The notes under the pieces were generated by a model that saw only the letters and a program-made list of their open reading frames with translations, ran no database searches and was not told where the DNA came from. Position numbers and translations under genes: made by a program. Shown here one piece after another: positions 1-5,382 of a DNA stretch of 6,959 nt; the first letter of the stretch is position 1, and every line of letters begins with the position of its first letter. The stretch is from Elusimicrobiota bacterium (GTDB lineage: Bacteria > Elusimicrobiota > Elusimicrobia > Elusimicrobiales > UBA9959). Location of the stretch: the NCBI GenBank assembly GCA_030639665.1, contig DAOWCC010000131.1:1-6959 (forward strand). Reading direction: 5' to 3'.

Positions 1-260
1 ATATCCGAACTTGTGAAATTCGGGCTTAAAAGCACCTTGCAACAATTCGGATTATAAGAATAAAGGATGTGACGCCACTTGCTTGCGTACGGTTTAAAAA
101 ACCAAGGGCGAGACGAGCTGCCACATCCTGAACATCTTGTAAATATATAATATAGTATACGAGATATGATTAGTTTAACATACAAGGGCGCAGTACTAAG
201 CGACCCTGGTCTTGCGTGTAAATGCACCTGTCATGCCTAAAAATATTTTTTTTAGGTTTA
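1..260 (+). ncRNA. Candidate structured RNA of unknown class (3' part)
   Basis: There is no coding potential here, but the region folds densely. Stem A pairs 3-9 (ATCCGAA) with 46-52 (TTCGGAT) and 11-14 with 42-45, with C10 bulged. Stem B pairs 64-71 (AGGATGTG) with 122-129 (CACATCCT); inside it 78-86 pairs with 108-117 around one bulged A113, and 91-95 GGTTT pairs with 99-103 AAACC. Stem C pairs 134-141 with 158-165 with one G-U. Stem D pairs 187-191 with 200-205 below an AGTACTAA loop, extended by 178-186 with 211-219. A terminator-like hairpin follows at 236-256. I checked for tRNA T-arms, tmRNA, SRP RNA, 6S RNA and RNase P core motifs and saw none. Strand is inferred from the position of the terminator; the stems would also form on the other strand. 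The 5' end probably lies before the window. That this is a real RNA gene is an inference from pairing alone. Confidence 0.4.
236..256. terminator. AT-rich terminator-like hairpin
   Basis: CCTAAAAA (236-243) pairs perfectly with TTTTTAGG (249-256) around the loop TATTT. On the plus strand it would end the candidate RNA, with U residues within the stem and TTTA after it. On the minus strand it lies 17-37 nt past the stop codon of the gene ending at 273, so it may serve both directions. The stem is weak (two G-C pairs) and there is no long U tract outside it. Confidence 0.45.
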
Positions 261-272
261 ATATAAAGAAGT

Positions 273-2354
273 TTATCTTTTAGTTATTCTAAATGAAGGC
301 CAGATGAATATGGCGGTAATTGCCGCCAGTATAAGCAATATGTTTCCCACTCCCATCAGAGGCATGAAGAATGCCGCCGCCATGAAGCCCCCGAGGGCGC
401 TTCCCCATAAATCATAAGCATAAATTTTATGAGCTTGGGTTTTATCCATGTTTACCGCTATGGGAAAGAAAATCCCAACCGCAAGTCCCGTGGCGATAAG
501 AAATAAAATTAAAACGAAAAACAGGGTATTGGGGCCAAAAAAGGAGAACATATTTAAAGAGACCAAAAAAAGAAGTGTTAGGATAGATGCTCCCGAAAAT
601 ATAAAGCCGACGATTTTTGGCGAATTAATTTTTCTGAATTTATAAGCTCCCAGGGCGGTTCCCGTCATAAAGGCCGCGAAAAGCATGCCCAGTTTCCAAG
701 TTAAATCTCCCGTTTTTAATTGGAAGACAGAGAGAACGGTCATTTCAAGGACTATGCTCCAGAAGCCCAAGATGAAAGCATAGGGCAGTAGGGGATTATA
801 AATTAGAAGCCGGATATTTTTAATGGTTTTTACAAATACTCCCGCCATGATGATTACAACAAAAACCGCTCCCAGCATAAGTTTGTTTGAAACAAAAGTT
901 GAAAGCCATATTTTCCATACATAAAAATATGACACGGGATAATAATCCGTATTGATTTGCGGATTTTTCACTTTTTTCAATCTTAACTTAAGCCACTCTG
1001 TTCTGAATCTTCCGAGAATGAAATCAAAATTTATCGGCACATAGATTTTATTTCTGATTTTTCTGGCTTTATATCTCTTTTTTAAAAGTTTGGTTTTTAT
1101 ATTTATTTTTGAATTTGACGCTAAAATGGTCATTTTTTCGCCGGGAACAAATTTGATGTTTTCAAAATGGGTTTTTACCGTTTTAAGTATGCCGGCTGAA
1201 AGATAGGCGGAAGCGGGAGAAAGATAGTTTTCCGAGGACGGTATTTGAAAAACCAAAATTCCGTCCTTATCAAGTTTTTTGGCCGCGAGAGTAAAAAATT
1301 CCCGCGTATAAAATCTGTTAATACTCGCGTTTTCGGGTTCTCCGTTGGTGATGAAAATTACATCATAATTTTTGTCCGAGTCTTTGAGATATTGGCGCGC
1401 GTCTTTTTTAATAAAATTTATATCCGAAACGGAAATTTTCAAGACCTTTGAAAGCCATGTGAATTTTCGTTTATCTTTATCGGCAATATCTATGTTGTCG
1501 GGCTTGTGTTTTTTAACTTGCTCCTTAAAATAGATTCCTTCACTGCTTGTAAACAGAATTTTTTTTGGATTTTTATGCGCCAATAAGGGAATTGCCGTTA
1601 CGCCTTCTTCAAATTGTAAATCGGGATATTGGGCACTTATATTTCCGTTCTCAAAAATCAATGTTTGATTTTCCATTTTCTTGGCTTTGAGCTTGGAATA
1701 AGTCGTTTGGGTTTCAAGGATTAAAAAAGGCTTGTCGCTTTCATGAAAAACGAATACCGCAAGAATCAGAACGGCCGCGGCTGATATAATCAATTGTTTC
1801 GGTTTGTTTTTTTTTAAGAGAAAAAGAAATAAAACGGCATTGGGCGCGCCTAATATAAAAGCAAGTTTAAAAACGCTTAATTGAGGGAAGAAAAACAGAT
1901 AGATAATGGAAAACACGCCCGCGGCTATCGCGCCAACGGTTTCATAAATATAAAAATTCACGCCTTTTTCGCTTACCGCTATATAGATGCATATTCCGTT
2001 TAAAATGCCGGGCAGAGACGCGAGAGCCGCGCTCATAATAAGCATTGTAAAAAAATCGGGTACGGTTCCGTATTGCAAAAAGTTTTTGGAATAATCAATT
2101 ATTTTAAGCCAAAGGGGAAAGATGAGCAGGAAGGATATGAAAAATATTTCGGCGGAATCTTTTTTTTTATAAATATTTGAGAAAAACTCGGTTTTGATTA
2201 TTTTAACGGCGCCAACAGCTGTCCAAAAAATCCACGCGGCAAGCGCGCTTGCCAGAGAAATTTCATGGGCTGAAAACAGATAAGATATTTCCCTTAGGGA
2301 AAAAATCTGAAACAATAAAGAGAAAAAGCCGAAGATGAAGAAAAAGAGACGCAT
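273..2354 (-). CDS. Polytopic membrane protein with degenerate spermidine-synthase-like domain
   Basis: A 693-residue protein if it starts at the ATG at 2352-2354. About six hydrophobic segments fill residues 1-205. A soluble domain resembling spermidine synthase (Rossmann-type methyltransferase fold) spans about 210-470, and a second membrane bundle spans about 485-690. In the soluble domain, KKILFTSSEG (264-273) sits at the glycine-rich nucleotide loop, IDIADKD (288-294) at the acidic strand end, DARQYL (318-323) at the next acidic motif, and YDVIFITNGEPE (330-341) where active enzymes have YDVII-DSSDP. The GGGDG loop and the catalytic aspartates are therefore not preserved, so aminopropyl transfer is unlikely. 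The C-terminal FFPIAVN and YAYDLWGSALGG motifs are typical of the fused transporter-like/spermidine-synthase-like family, whose function is generally unknown. An upstream in-frame start at 2486 would add 44 basic residues antisense to the neighbour and is rejected. There is no Shine-Dalgarno sequence. Confidence 0.85.
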   Translation of the reverse strand: MRLFFFIFGFFSLLFQIFSLREISYLFSAHEISLASALAAWIFWTAVGAVKIIKTEFFSNIYKKKDSAEIFFISFLLIFPLWLKIIDYSKNFLQYGTVPDFFTMLIMSAALASLPGILNGICIYIAVSEKGVNFYIYETVGAIAAGVFSIIYLFFFPQLSVFKLAFILGAPNAVLFLFLLKKNKPKQLIISAAAVLILAVFVFHESDKPFLILETQTTYSKLKAKKMENQTLIFENGNISAQYPDLQFEEGVTAIPLLAHKNPKKILFTSSEGIYFKEQVKKHKPDNIDIADKDKRKFTWLSKVLKISVSDINFIKKDARQYLKDSDKNYDVIFITNGEPENASINRFYTREFFTLAAKKLDKDGILVFQIPSSENYLSPASAYLSAGILKTVKTHFENIKFVPGEKMTILASNSKINIKTKLLKKRYKARKIRNKIYVPINFDFILGRFRTEWLKLRLKKVKNPQINTDYYPVSYFYVWKIWLSTFVSNKLMLGAVFVVIIMAGVFVKTIKNIRLLIYNPLLPYAFILGFWSIVLEMTVLSVFQLKTGDLTWKLGMLFAAFMTGTALGAYKFRKINSPKIVGFIFSGASILTLLFLVSLNMFSFFGPNTLFFVLILFLIATGLAVGIFFPIAVNMDKTQAHKIYAYDLWGSALGGFMAAAFFMPLMGVGNILLILAAITAIFIWPSFRITKR

Positions 2355-2376
2355 AATTTTATATATTATAGTATAA
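2355..2376. promoter_or_regulatory. Overlapping divergent -10 elements, leaderless starts
   Basis: The whole space between two divergent ATG codons is 22 bp and all A/T except G2371. On the minus strand a perfect TATAAT (2370 down to 2365) lies 10 nt before the ATG at 2354. On the plus strand TATTAT (2364-2369) or TATATT (2362-2367) lies 7-9 nt before the ATG at 2377. The two -10 elements share the same base pairs, and neither gene has a Shine-Dalgarno sequence, so both mRNAs would be leaderless or nearly so. No good -35 box is visible; any -35 contacts would fall inside the opposite gene. In so AT-rich a stretch, chance TATA matches are easy. Confidence 0.5.
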
Positions 2377-3504
2377 ATGAAAAAGCGACTTATAGATTTT
2401 GCTCCCGCCCTTGTGTTTTCCTGCTTGTTATTTTTATCGATTTTTTTCTTCGCGCGCGGTATTTTGTTTCCAAAATTAAGTTCCATCTACTCTTTTCTTT
2501 GGCCAGCCTATATTGCCATCCTTGGTTTTTTTATGGTTTATACGGGGAAAGTGGCGTTATGGAGAAGAATATTCTTTTTAACATTGGCCGCGGGTTTTAT
2601 TATTCATTTTAAGTTTGGTTTAATTTCGGATTTTTTTAAAACTTCATGTTTTGAAAAAACTCCGTATTGTCATATTGCCATGGCTTCCTCCTTTTTTAAT
2701 TACATTTATCAGCAGTATTTGGCTTTCATGAGCGGTAATTGGCAAGCGTGGGGAGTTTTATCGCTGGCTTTTCTTTGGCTTTTTATAACGATTGTTATTG
2801 GCAGGGCTTGGTGTTCTTGGACATGTTTTTACGGTGGTATAGATGAATTGTTTTCAAGTTTGCTGCCGAAAAAAATATTAAGCATAAATAAGGTGGCTTC
2901 AAAATTTCGGAATTTTCCAATGGTTTTGCTTGTGGTGTTTTTGATAGTTTCATTTTCCGCGATGCTGCCTGTGTTTTGCCAATGGCTTTGCCCTTTTAAA
3001 GTGACATTTTCTTTTATGGACAATAATCCCTTAATTAGAAATATTCAAATAGGGCTTATGTTTATCGCTTTAGGCTTTCTTATCCTTTTGCCTTTATTAA
3101 CGCGAAAAAGAACTTTCTGTTCTTTCTTATGTCCTTTCGGCGCGTGGCAGGCTTTTTTTGGCAGATTTAATCCTTTTAGAATTTCAATTTCCGAAGATAA
3201 ATGTTCAAATTGCGGCTTATGCGTTGAGAAATGTCCGGTTTTCGCCATAAGAAAAAAAGATTCGTATAAAAAACCGAAGATTTTGGATTATTGCAATTTA
3301 TGCGGAGTATGCGTTGATTTATGCGAGAAGAAGGCTATTGAATATACGGTATTTGGCCTTGAAATTTCCGAACCTAAAAAAGGTTTGGGTCAATTACTGA
3401 ACGCTCGATTAATAGCCGTTTTTTCTTTCCTTCTTTTTTCAGGCGTTTTAGGGGCTTTTTTTGTTCCCGCCGCTATAAATGATTTAATAAAATGGATGAA
3501 ATAG
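2377..3504 (+). CDS. Membrane-bound 4Fe-4S ferredoxin-type protein (NapH/NosR-C-terminal-like)
   Basis: A 375-residue integral membrane iron-sulfur protein that presumably moves electrons between the quinone pool or cytoplasmic donors and a partner enzyme. Six or seven hydrophobic segments are visible (about 10-30, 40-57, 64-82, 125-142, 181-199, 222-241, 343-363). Three CX3C motifs of the Fer4_5 type follow: C146-C150, C201-C205P and C248-C252P. Next are two classic 4Fe-4S motifs, C276xxC279xxC282xxxC286P and C306xxC309xxC312xxxC316, where the last cysteine is followed by E instead of P. Two further cysteines (C91, C98) lie between membrane segments. Family members such as NapH and CcoG share this layout, but no reductase, FMN-binding or cytochrome partner lies in the window, so the substrate is unknown. 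The start is the first ATG, 22 bp from the divergent gene and without a Shine-Dalgarno sequence. The TAG stop begins a heptad repeat and hairpin. Confidence 0.88.
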   Translation: MKKRLIDFAPALVFSCLLFLSIFFFARGILFPKLSSIYSFLWPAYIAILGFFMVYTGKVALWRRIFFLTLAAGFIIHFKFGLISDFFKTSCFEKTPYCHIAMASSFFNYIYQQYLAFMSGNWQAWGVLSLAFLWLFITIVIGRAWCSWTCFYGGIDELFSSLLPKKILSINKVASKFRNFPMVLLVVFLIVSFSAMLPVFCQWLCPFKVTFSFMDNNPLIRNIQIGLMFIALGFLILLPLLTRKRTFCSFLCPFGAWQAFFGRFNPFRISISEDKCSNCGLCVEKCPVFAIRKKDSYKKPKILDYCNLCGVCVDLCEKKAIEYTVFGLEISEPKKGLGQLLNARLIAVFSFLLFSGVLGAFFVPAAINDLIKWMK

Positions 3505-3548
3505 AAATCAGAAAGCAGAGTGTGGACTGTGCTTTCAAAGATTTACTA
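3502..3548 (+). repeat. 47-nt imperfect hairpin built on heptad repeats, starting at a stop codon
   Basis: The TAG stop codon of the Fe-S gene opens a hairpin. TAG (3502-3504) pairs with CTA (3546-3548) with A3545 bulged, AAATC (3505-3509) with GATTT (3540-3544), and GAAAGCA (3511-3517) with TGCTTTC (3530-3536), giving 15 pairs around a 12-nt loop. The left arm is also a degenerate heptad series, TAGAAAT CAGAAAG CAGAGTG (3502-3522), matching the series after the permease gene at 5382-5348. No U tract follows, so it is not a standard intrinsic terminator. It may be an mRNA 3'-end stabiliser or a dispersed repeat element. TAGAAAG recurs at 3571-3577, just before the next gene. Confidence 0.55.
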
Positions 3549-3578
3549 CGGACACTCATCAGCATTCAAGTAGAAAGT

Positions 3579-3584
3579 AAGGAG
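3579..3584 (+). promoter_or_regulatory. Ribosome binding site of the zinc-ribbon gene
   Basis: AAGGAG lies 5 nt before the ATG at 3590. This strong site is the main evidence that the short reading frame is a real gene. It falls within a heptad-like unit (TAAGGAG, 3578-3584). Confidence 0.8.
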
Positions 3585-3589
3585 ATATT

Positions 3590-3784
3590 ATGATAGATGG
3601 AAAATGGCTGCCTTGCCGTTATGACAGTAAGGATATTTTTGAGAAAGATTATCCGAAAATTGATTTATCCGGCAGGGAAGTTAAATGTCCGGGTTGTGGA
3701 GTTCCTGTTTCACTTAGCCGGAAGAATGTTGCCAATAAGTATGCCGGTTGGTGCAGAAAATGTAATCGCGCCGTAAATATATGA
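3590..3784 (+). CDS. Small zinc-ribbon protein of unknown function
   Basis: A 64-residue, probably cytoplasmic protein; there is no signal peptide or membrane segment. Residues 33-36 (CPGC) and 55-58 (CRKC) form a two-knuckle zinc ribbon with an 18-residue linker rich in basic and polar residues, the usual spacing for a structural Zn site. C9 is an extra cysteine that is unlikely to be a ligand of the same site. The N-terminal half is acidic and aromatic (DIFEKDYPKIDL, 15-26). I do not recognise the family; such ribbons bind nucleic acid or protein partners or stabilise small folds. Support for a real gene comes from the strong ribosome binding site, the paired Cys motifs and a hairpin terminator just after the stop. 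It lies 85 nt after the Fe-S gene in the same direction and 165 nt before the carboxypeptidase. It could be co-transcribed with the Fe-S gene if the intervening hairpin does not stop transcription. Confidence 0.75.
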   Translation: MIDGKWLPCRYDSKDIFEKDYPKIDLSGREVKCPGCGVPVSLSRKNVANKYAGWCRKCNRAVNI

Positions 3785-3790
3785 AGTTCG

Positions 3791-3813
3791 CCCAGCCTAA
3801 AGGCCGGGGTTTT
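3791..3813 (+). terminator. Hairpin terminator after the zinc-ribbon gene
   Basis: CCC (3791-3793) and GCC (3795-3797) pair with GGC (3802-3804) and GGG (3806-3808) across a single A/C mismatch, with loop TAAA. GTTTTC follows. The stem is GC-rich in AT-rich surroundings and starts 7 nt after the stop codon. The U tract is short (four T), so termination may be partial. Confidence 0.55.
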
Positions 3814-3949
3814 CTGCAAGGATAAATTTAAGAATAGGTTTTTAGGCTTAGGTTGTTATGGACCTTTAGCACTTGTGGGGGAATATATGTTAAGCTAAAG
3901 TATATAGCAGTTTGACTTTAGTCATATTTGAATTTAAAAGGAGCTTTAA
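3814..3949 (+). promoter_or_regulatory. Leader region with mutually exclusive stems before the carboxypeptidase
   Basis: This stretch has no reading frame of note but contains overlapping inverted repeats. GCTAAAG (3894-3900) can pair with CTTTAGC upstream (3864-3870, seven perfect pairs, 23-nt loop) or with CTTTAGT downstream (3916-3922, six pairs plus one G-U, 15-nt loop), but not both. AGGT (3850-3853) can pair with ACCT (3862-3865), which overlaps the first stem. TAGG occurs three times at close spacing (3834-3852). No convincing -35/-10 pair was found, so the transcription start is unknown. It may be a regulated 5' leader; pairing alone does not show that. Confidence 0.35.
3938..3943 (+). 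promoter_or_regulatory. Ribosome binding site of the carboxypeptidase gene
   Basis: AAGGAG lies 6 nt before the ATG at 3950 and fixes this start, which also gives a proper signal peptide. A short AAAG/CTTT stem (3937-3940 with 3944-3947) could fold over it, but a 3-nt loop on four pairs is weak. Confidence 0.85.
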
Positions 3950-5284
3950 ATGAAATTGATTCTCTCTTTAGTTTTTTTTCTCACCTCATTTTCTTGCGCT
4001 TATGCCAATGACTTGGGACAGGCGGCGGAAAAAAGTTTTTCCTTTAAGCAACTTCTTAAAAGCATCTCGGAACCGGATTTAAAAAATTTAAACTTTTCTT
4101 TTCCTGAAGCGAAAGCGGAGGAGAATTTTGTTCTTAGGGGCGATGAGAGATATTTTATAACTGTTTTAGCTTCCACAAAGGAAGAAAGAACCAGGCTTAT
4201 GGAATTGGGACTGGATATTCAAGAAGTGGAGGGAAATAAAGTTTCGGGAATAGCTCACGCGAAAACCGTAACATTGCTATCTCAAAAAGGTTATGTTATT
4301 GTGGAGAAGATAACCTTTTCGGGTTACGCGAAAGAATTTTTGAAAGATTTTCCGATTGCAGACAGCGCTTATCATAATTATGCCGAGATGGTTGAAGTCT
4401 TGCAAGCCATTACGGCGAAAAACAGCGATATAGCTTCTCTTTACTCAATCGGCAAAAGTTTGGAGGAAAGAGAAATTTGGACTTTAAGAATCAATACGGA
4501 CGCGAAAGAAAATGAAAAAAGCGATAAGCCCGGAGCGGTTTTCATAGGCGATCATCACGCCAGAGAACATATAAGCGTGGAAGTGCCTTTGCTGCACGCC
4601 GTATGGTTATTGGAAAATAGAAATAAACCCGAGATTAAAAATTATATAGAGACCTTGGACATTTATATAATTCCCATGTTAAATCCCGACGGCGCGGAAT
4701 ATGATATCGAGGGCGGCAAATATAAATGGCATAGGAAAAATACCCGAAAGAATCCCGACGGAAATATCGGAGTGGATTTGAACAGAAATTATGCCTTTAG
4801 ATGGGGAGGCGCCGGCGCGTCTCATTCCACTTATAGCGACACTTATTGCGGACCTTCGGCTTTTTCCGAGCCTGAAACTCAAGTCGCCAAGAAATTTTTT
4901 GAAAGCCATGATAATTTAAAAACCTATATATCCTATCACAGCTATTCAGAGCTTGTTCTTTATCCCTGGGGCGGAGTTTATGAACCTGTTGAAAACGAAA
5001 AAGACAGAAAGGCCTTTATAGCTATGGCGAAAGAAATGGCTGATATTACCGGCTATACGGCCAAGCAATCCAGCGAATTATATGCCGCCACGGGAGACGC
5101 TACCGATTGGACTTATGCCGAGAGGGGAGTTTTTAGTTTTACTTTCGAACTTAGTCCTTCCAGATGGGGAAGCGGCGGTTTTTATCCCGGAGTTTCAATT
5201 CTCGAAAAGACGGTAAAAGATAATATAGCCGCGGCTAATTATTTGCTAAGCGTGACGGATGATCCCTATAAAACAATAAAATAA
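3950..5284 (+). CDS. Secreted M14-family zinc carboxypeptidase
   Basis: A 444-residue exported metallocarboxypeptidase that removes C-terminal amino acids from peptides. Residues 1-19 form a signal peptide (MK, hydrophobic core, AYA before N20). Residues about 60-125 resemble an activation propeptide, and the catalytic domain runs from about 140 to 435. Zinc ligands are H203 and E206 (HAREH) and H330 (SYHSYSE). N278 and R279 (DLNRNY) and R262 would hold the substrate carboxylate, Y378 matches the mobile tyrosine, and E400 (FTFELSP) is the catalytic glutamate. The distance from W387 to E400 equals that in bovine carboxypeptidase A (W257 to E270). The residue equivalent to Ile255 of carboxypeptidase A, which sets side-chain preference, is T385, and D383 sits where the bovine enzyme has Gly253, so specificity may differ. 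All catalytic residues are intact. It has its own leader and a strong terminator, so it is probably a single-gene unit. Confidence 0.93.
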   Translation: MKLILSLVFFLTSFSCAYANDLGQAAEKSFSFKQLLKSISEPDLKNLNFSFPEAKAEENFVLRGDERYFITVLASTKEERTRLMELGLDIQEVEGNKVSGIAHAKTVTLLSQKGYVIVEKITFSGYAKEFLKDFPIADSAYHNYAEMVEVLQAITAKNSDIASLYSIGKSLEEREIWTLRINTDAKENEKSDKPGAVFIGDHHAREHISVEVPLLHAVWLLENRNKPEIKNYIETLDIYIIPMLNPDGAEYDIEGGKYKWHRKNTRKNPDGNIGVDLNRNYAFRWGGAGASHSTYSDTYCGPSAFSEPETQVAKKFFESHDNLKTYISYHSYSELVLYPWGGVYEPVENEKDRKAFIAMAKEMADITGYTAKQSSELYAATGDATDWTYAERGVFSFTFELSPSRWGSGGFYPGVSILEKTVKDNIAAANYLLSVTDDPYKTIK

Positions 5285-5303
5285 TCAAAGTGTTTCATTA
5301 TTT

Positions 5304-5337
5304 AAAAAAGCGGCCTTTTGTTTTTGGTCGCTTTTTT
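5304..5337. terminator. Strong intrinsic terminator between convergent genes
   Basis: AAAAAAGCGGCC (5304-5315) pairs with GGTCGCTTTTTT (5326-5337) over 12 bp with one G-U pair and a T-rich 10-nt loop. The A run and T run flanking the GC core make it work in either direction. It lies 19 nt past the carboxypeptidase stop on the plus strand and 42 nt past the permease stop on the minus strand. Confidence 0.88.
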
Positions 5338-5347
5338 AATTGTTGCT

Positions 5348-5382
5348 GTTTCTACTCTCTAATTTCTGCTCTCTGATTTCTA
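5348..5382 (-). repeat. Degenerate heptanucleotide tandem repeat (five units)
   Basis: Read on the minus strand from 5382, the units are TAGAAAT, CAGAGAG, CAGAAAT, TAGAGAG and TAGAAAC, consensus YAGARAN. On the plus strand this shows as two 14-bp copies, 5351-5364 and 5365-5378, with two mismatches. The first unit contains the TAG stop codon of the permease gene, exactly as at 3502 after the Fe-S gene. It resembles in form the short tandem heptamer repeats described from cyanobacteria, but the sequence and origin here are unknown. Confidence 0.7.

Noticed and set aside
78..103. Group II intron domain V-like string (GTACGGTTT)
   Set aside because: The required 14-bp helix with GNRA loop and the AGC/bulge arrangement are absent, and no reverse transcriptase is in the window.
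64..129. tRNA-like element (66 nt, 8-bp closing stem)
   Set aside because: There is no GTTCRA T-loop, no anticodon arm of the correct size and no D-arm; the inner helix is a single extended stem.
448..645. Plus-strand reading frame of 65 codons, with similar short frames at 1245-1451, 2829-3023, 3045-3248, 4679-4909 and 6759-6941
   Set aside because: All lie antisense to well-supported genes and lack recognisable motifs; none has a convincing ribosome binding site.
2355..2486. Upstream in-frame start adding 44 residues to the minus-strand membrane protein
   Set aside because: The extension is antisense to the first 110 nt of the Fe-S gene, is lysine/asparagine-rich unlike a family N-terminus, and would hide the natural membrane-protein start at 2354.
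3794..3848. AGCCTAAA (3794-3801) and TTTAGGCT (3841-3848) as a terminator/antiterminator switch
   Set aside because: The 8-bp complement lies downstream of the terminator, so it is transcribed too late to prevent termination. It is noted only as an inverted repeat.
3950..4009. Lipoprotein signal in the carboxypeptidase (Cys16)
   Set aside because: The residues before Cys16 (S-F-S) do not fit a lipobox; AYA before N20 is a good signal peptidase I site.
5348..5382. CRISPR array or direct-repeat cluster
   Set aside because: The units are contiguous 7-mers with no spacers, and there are no cas genes.
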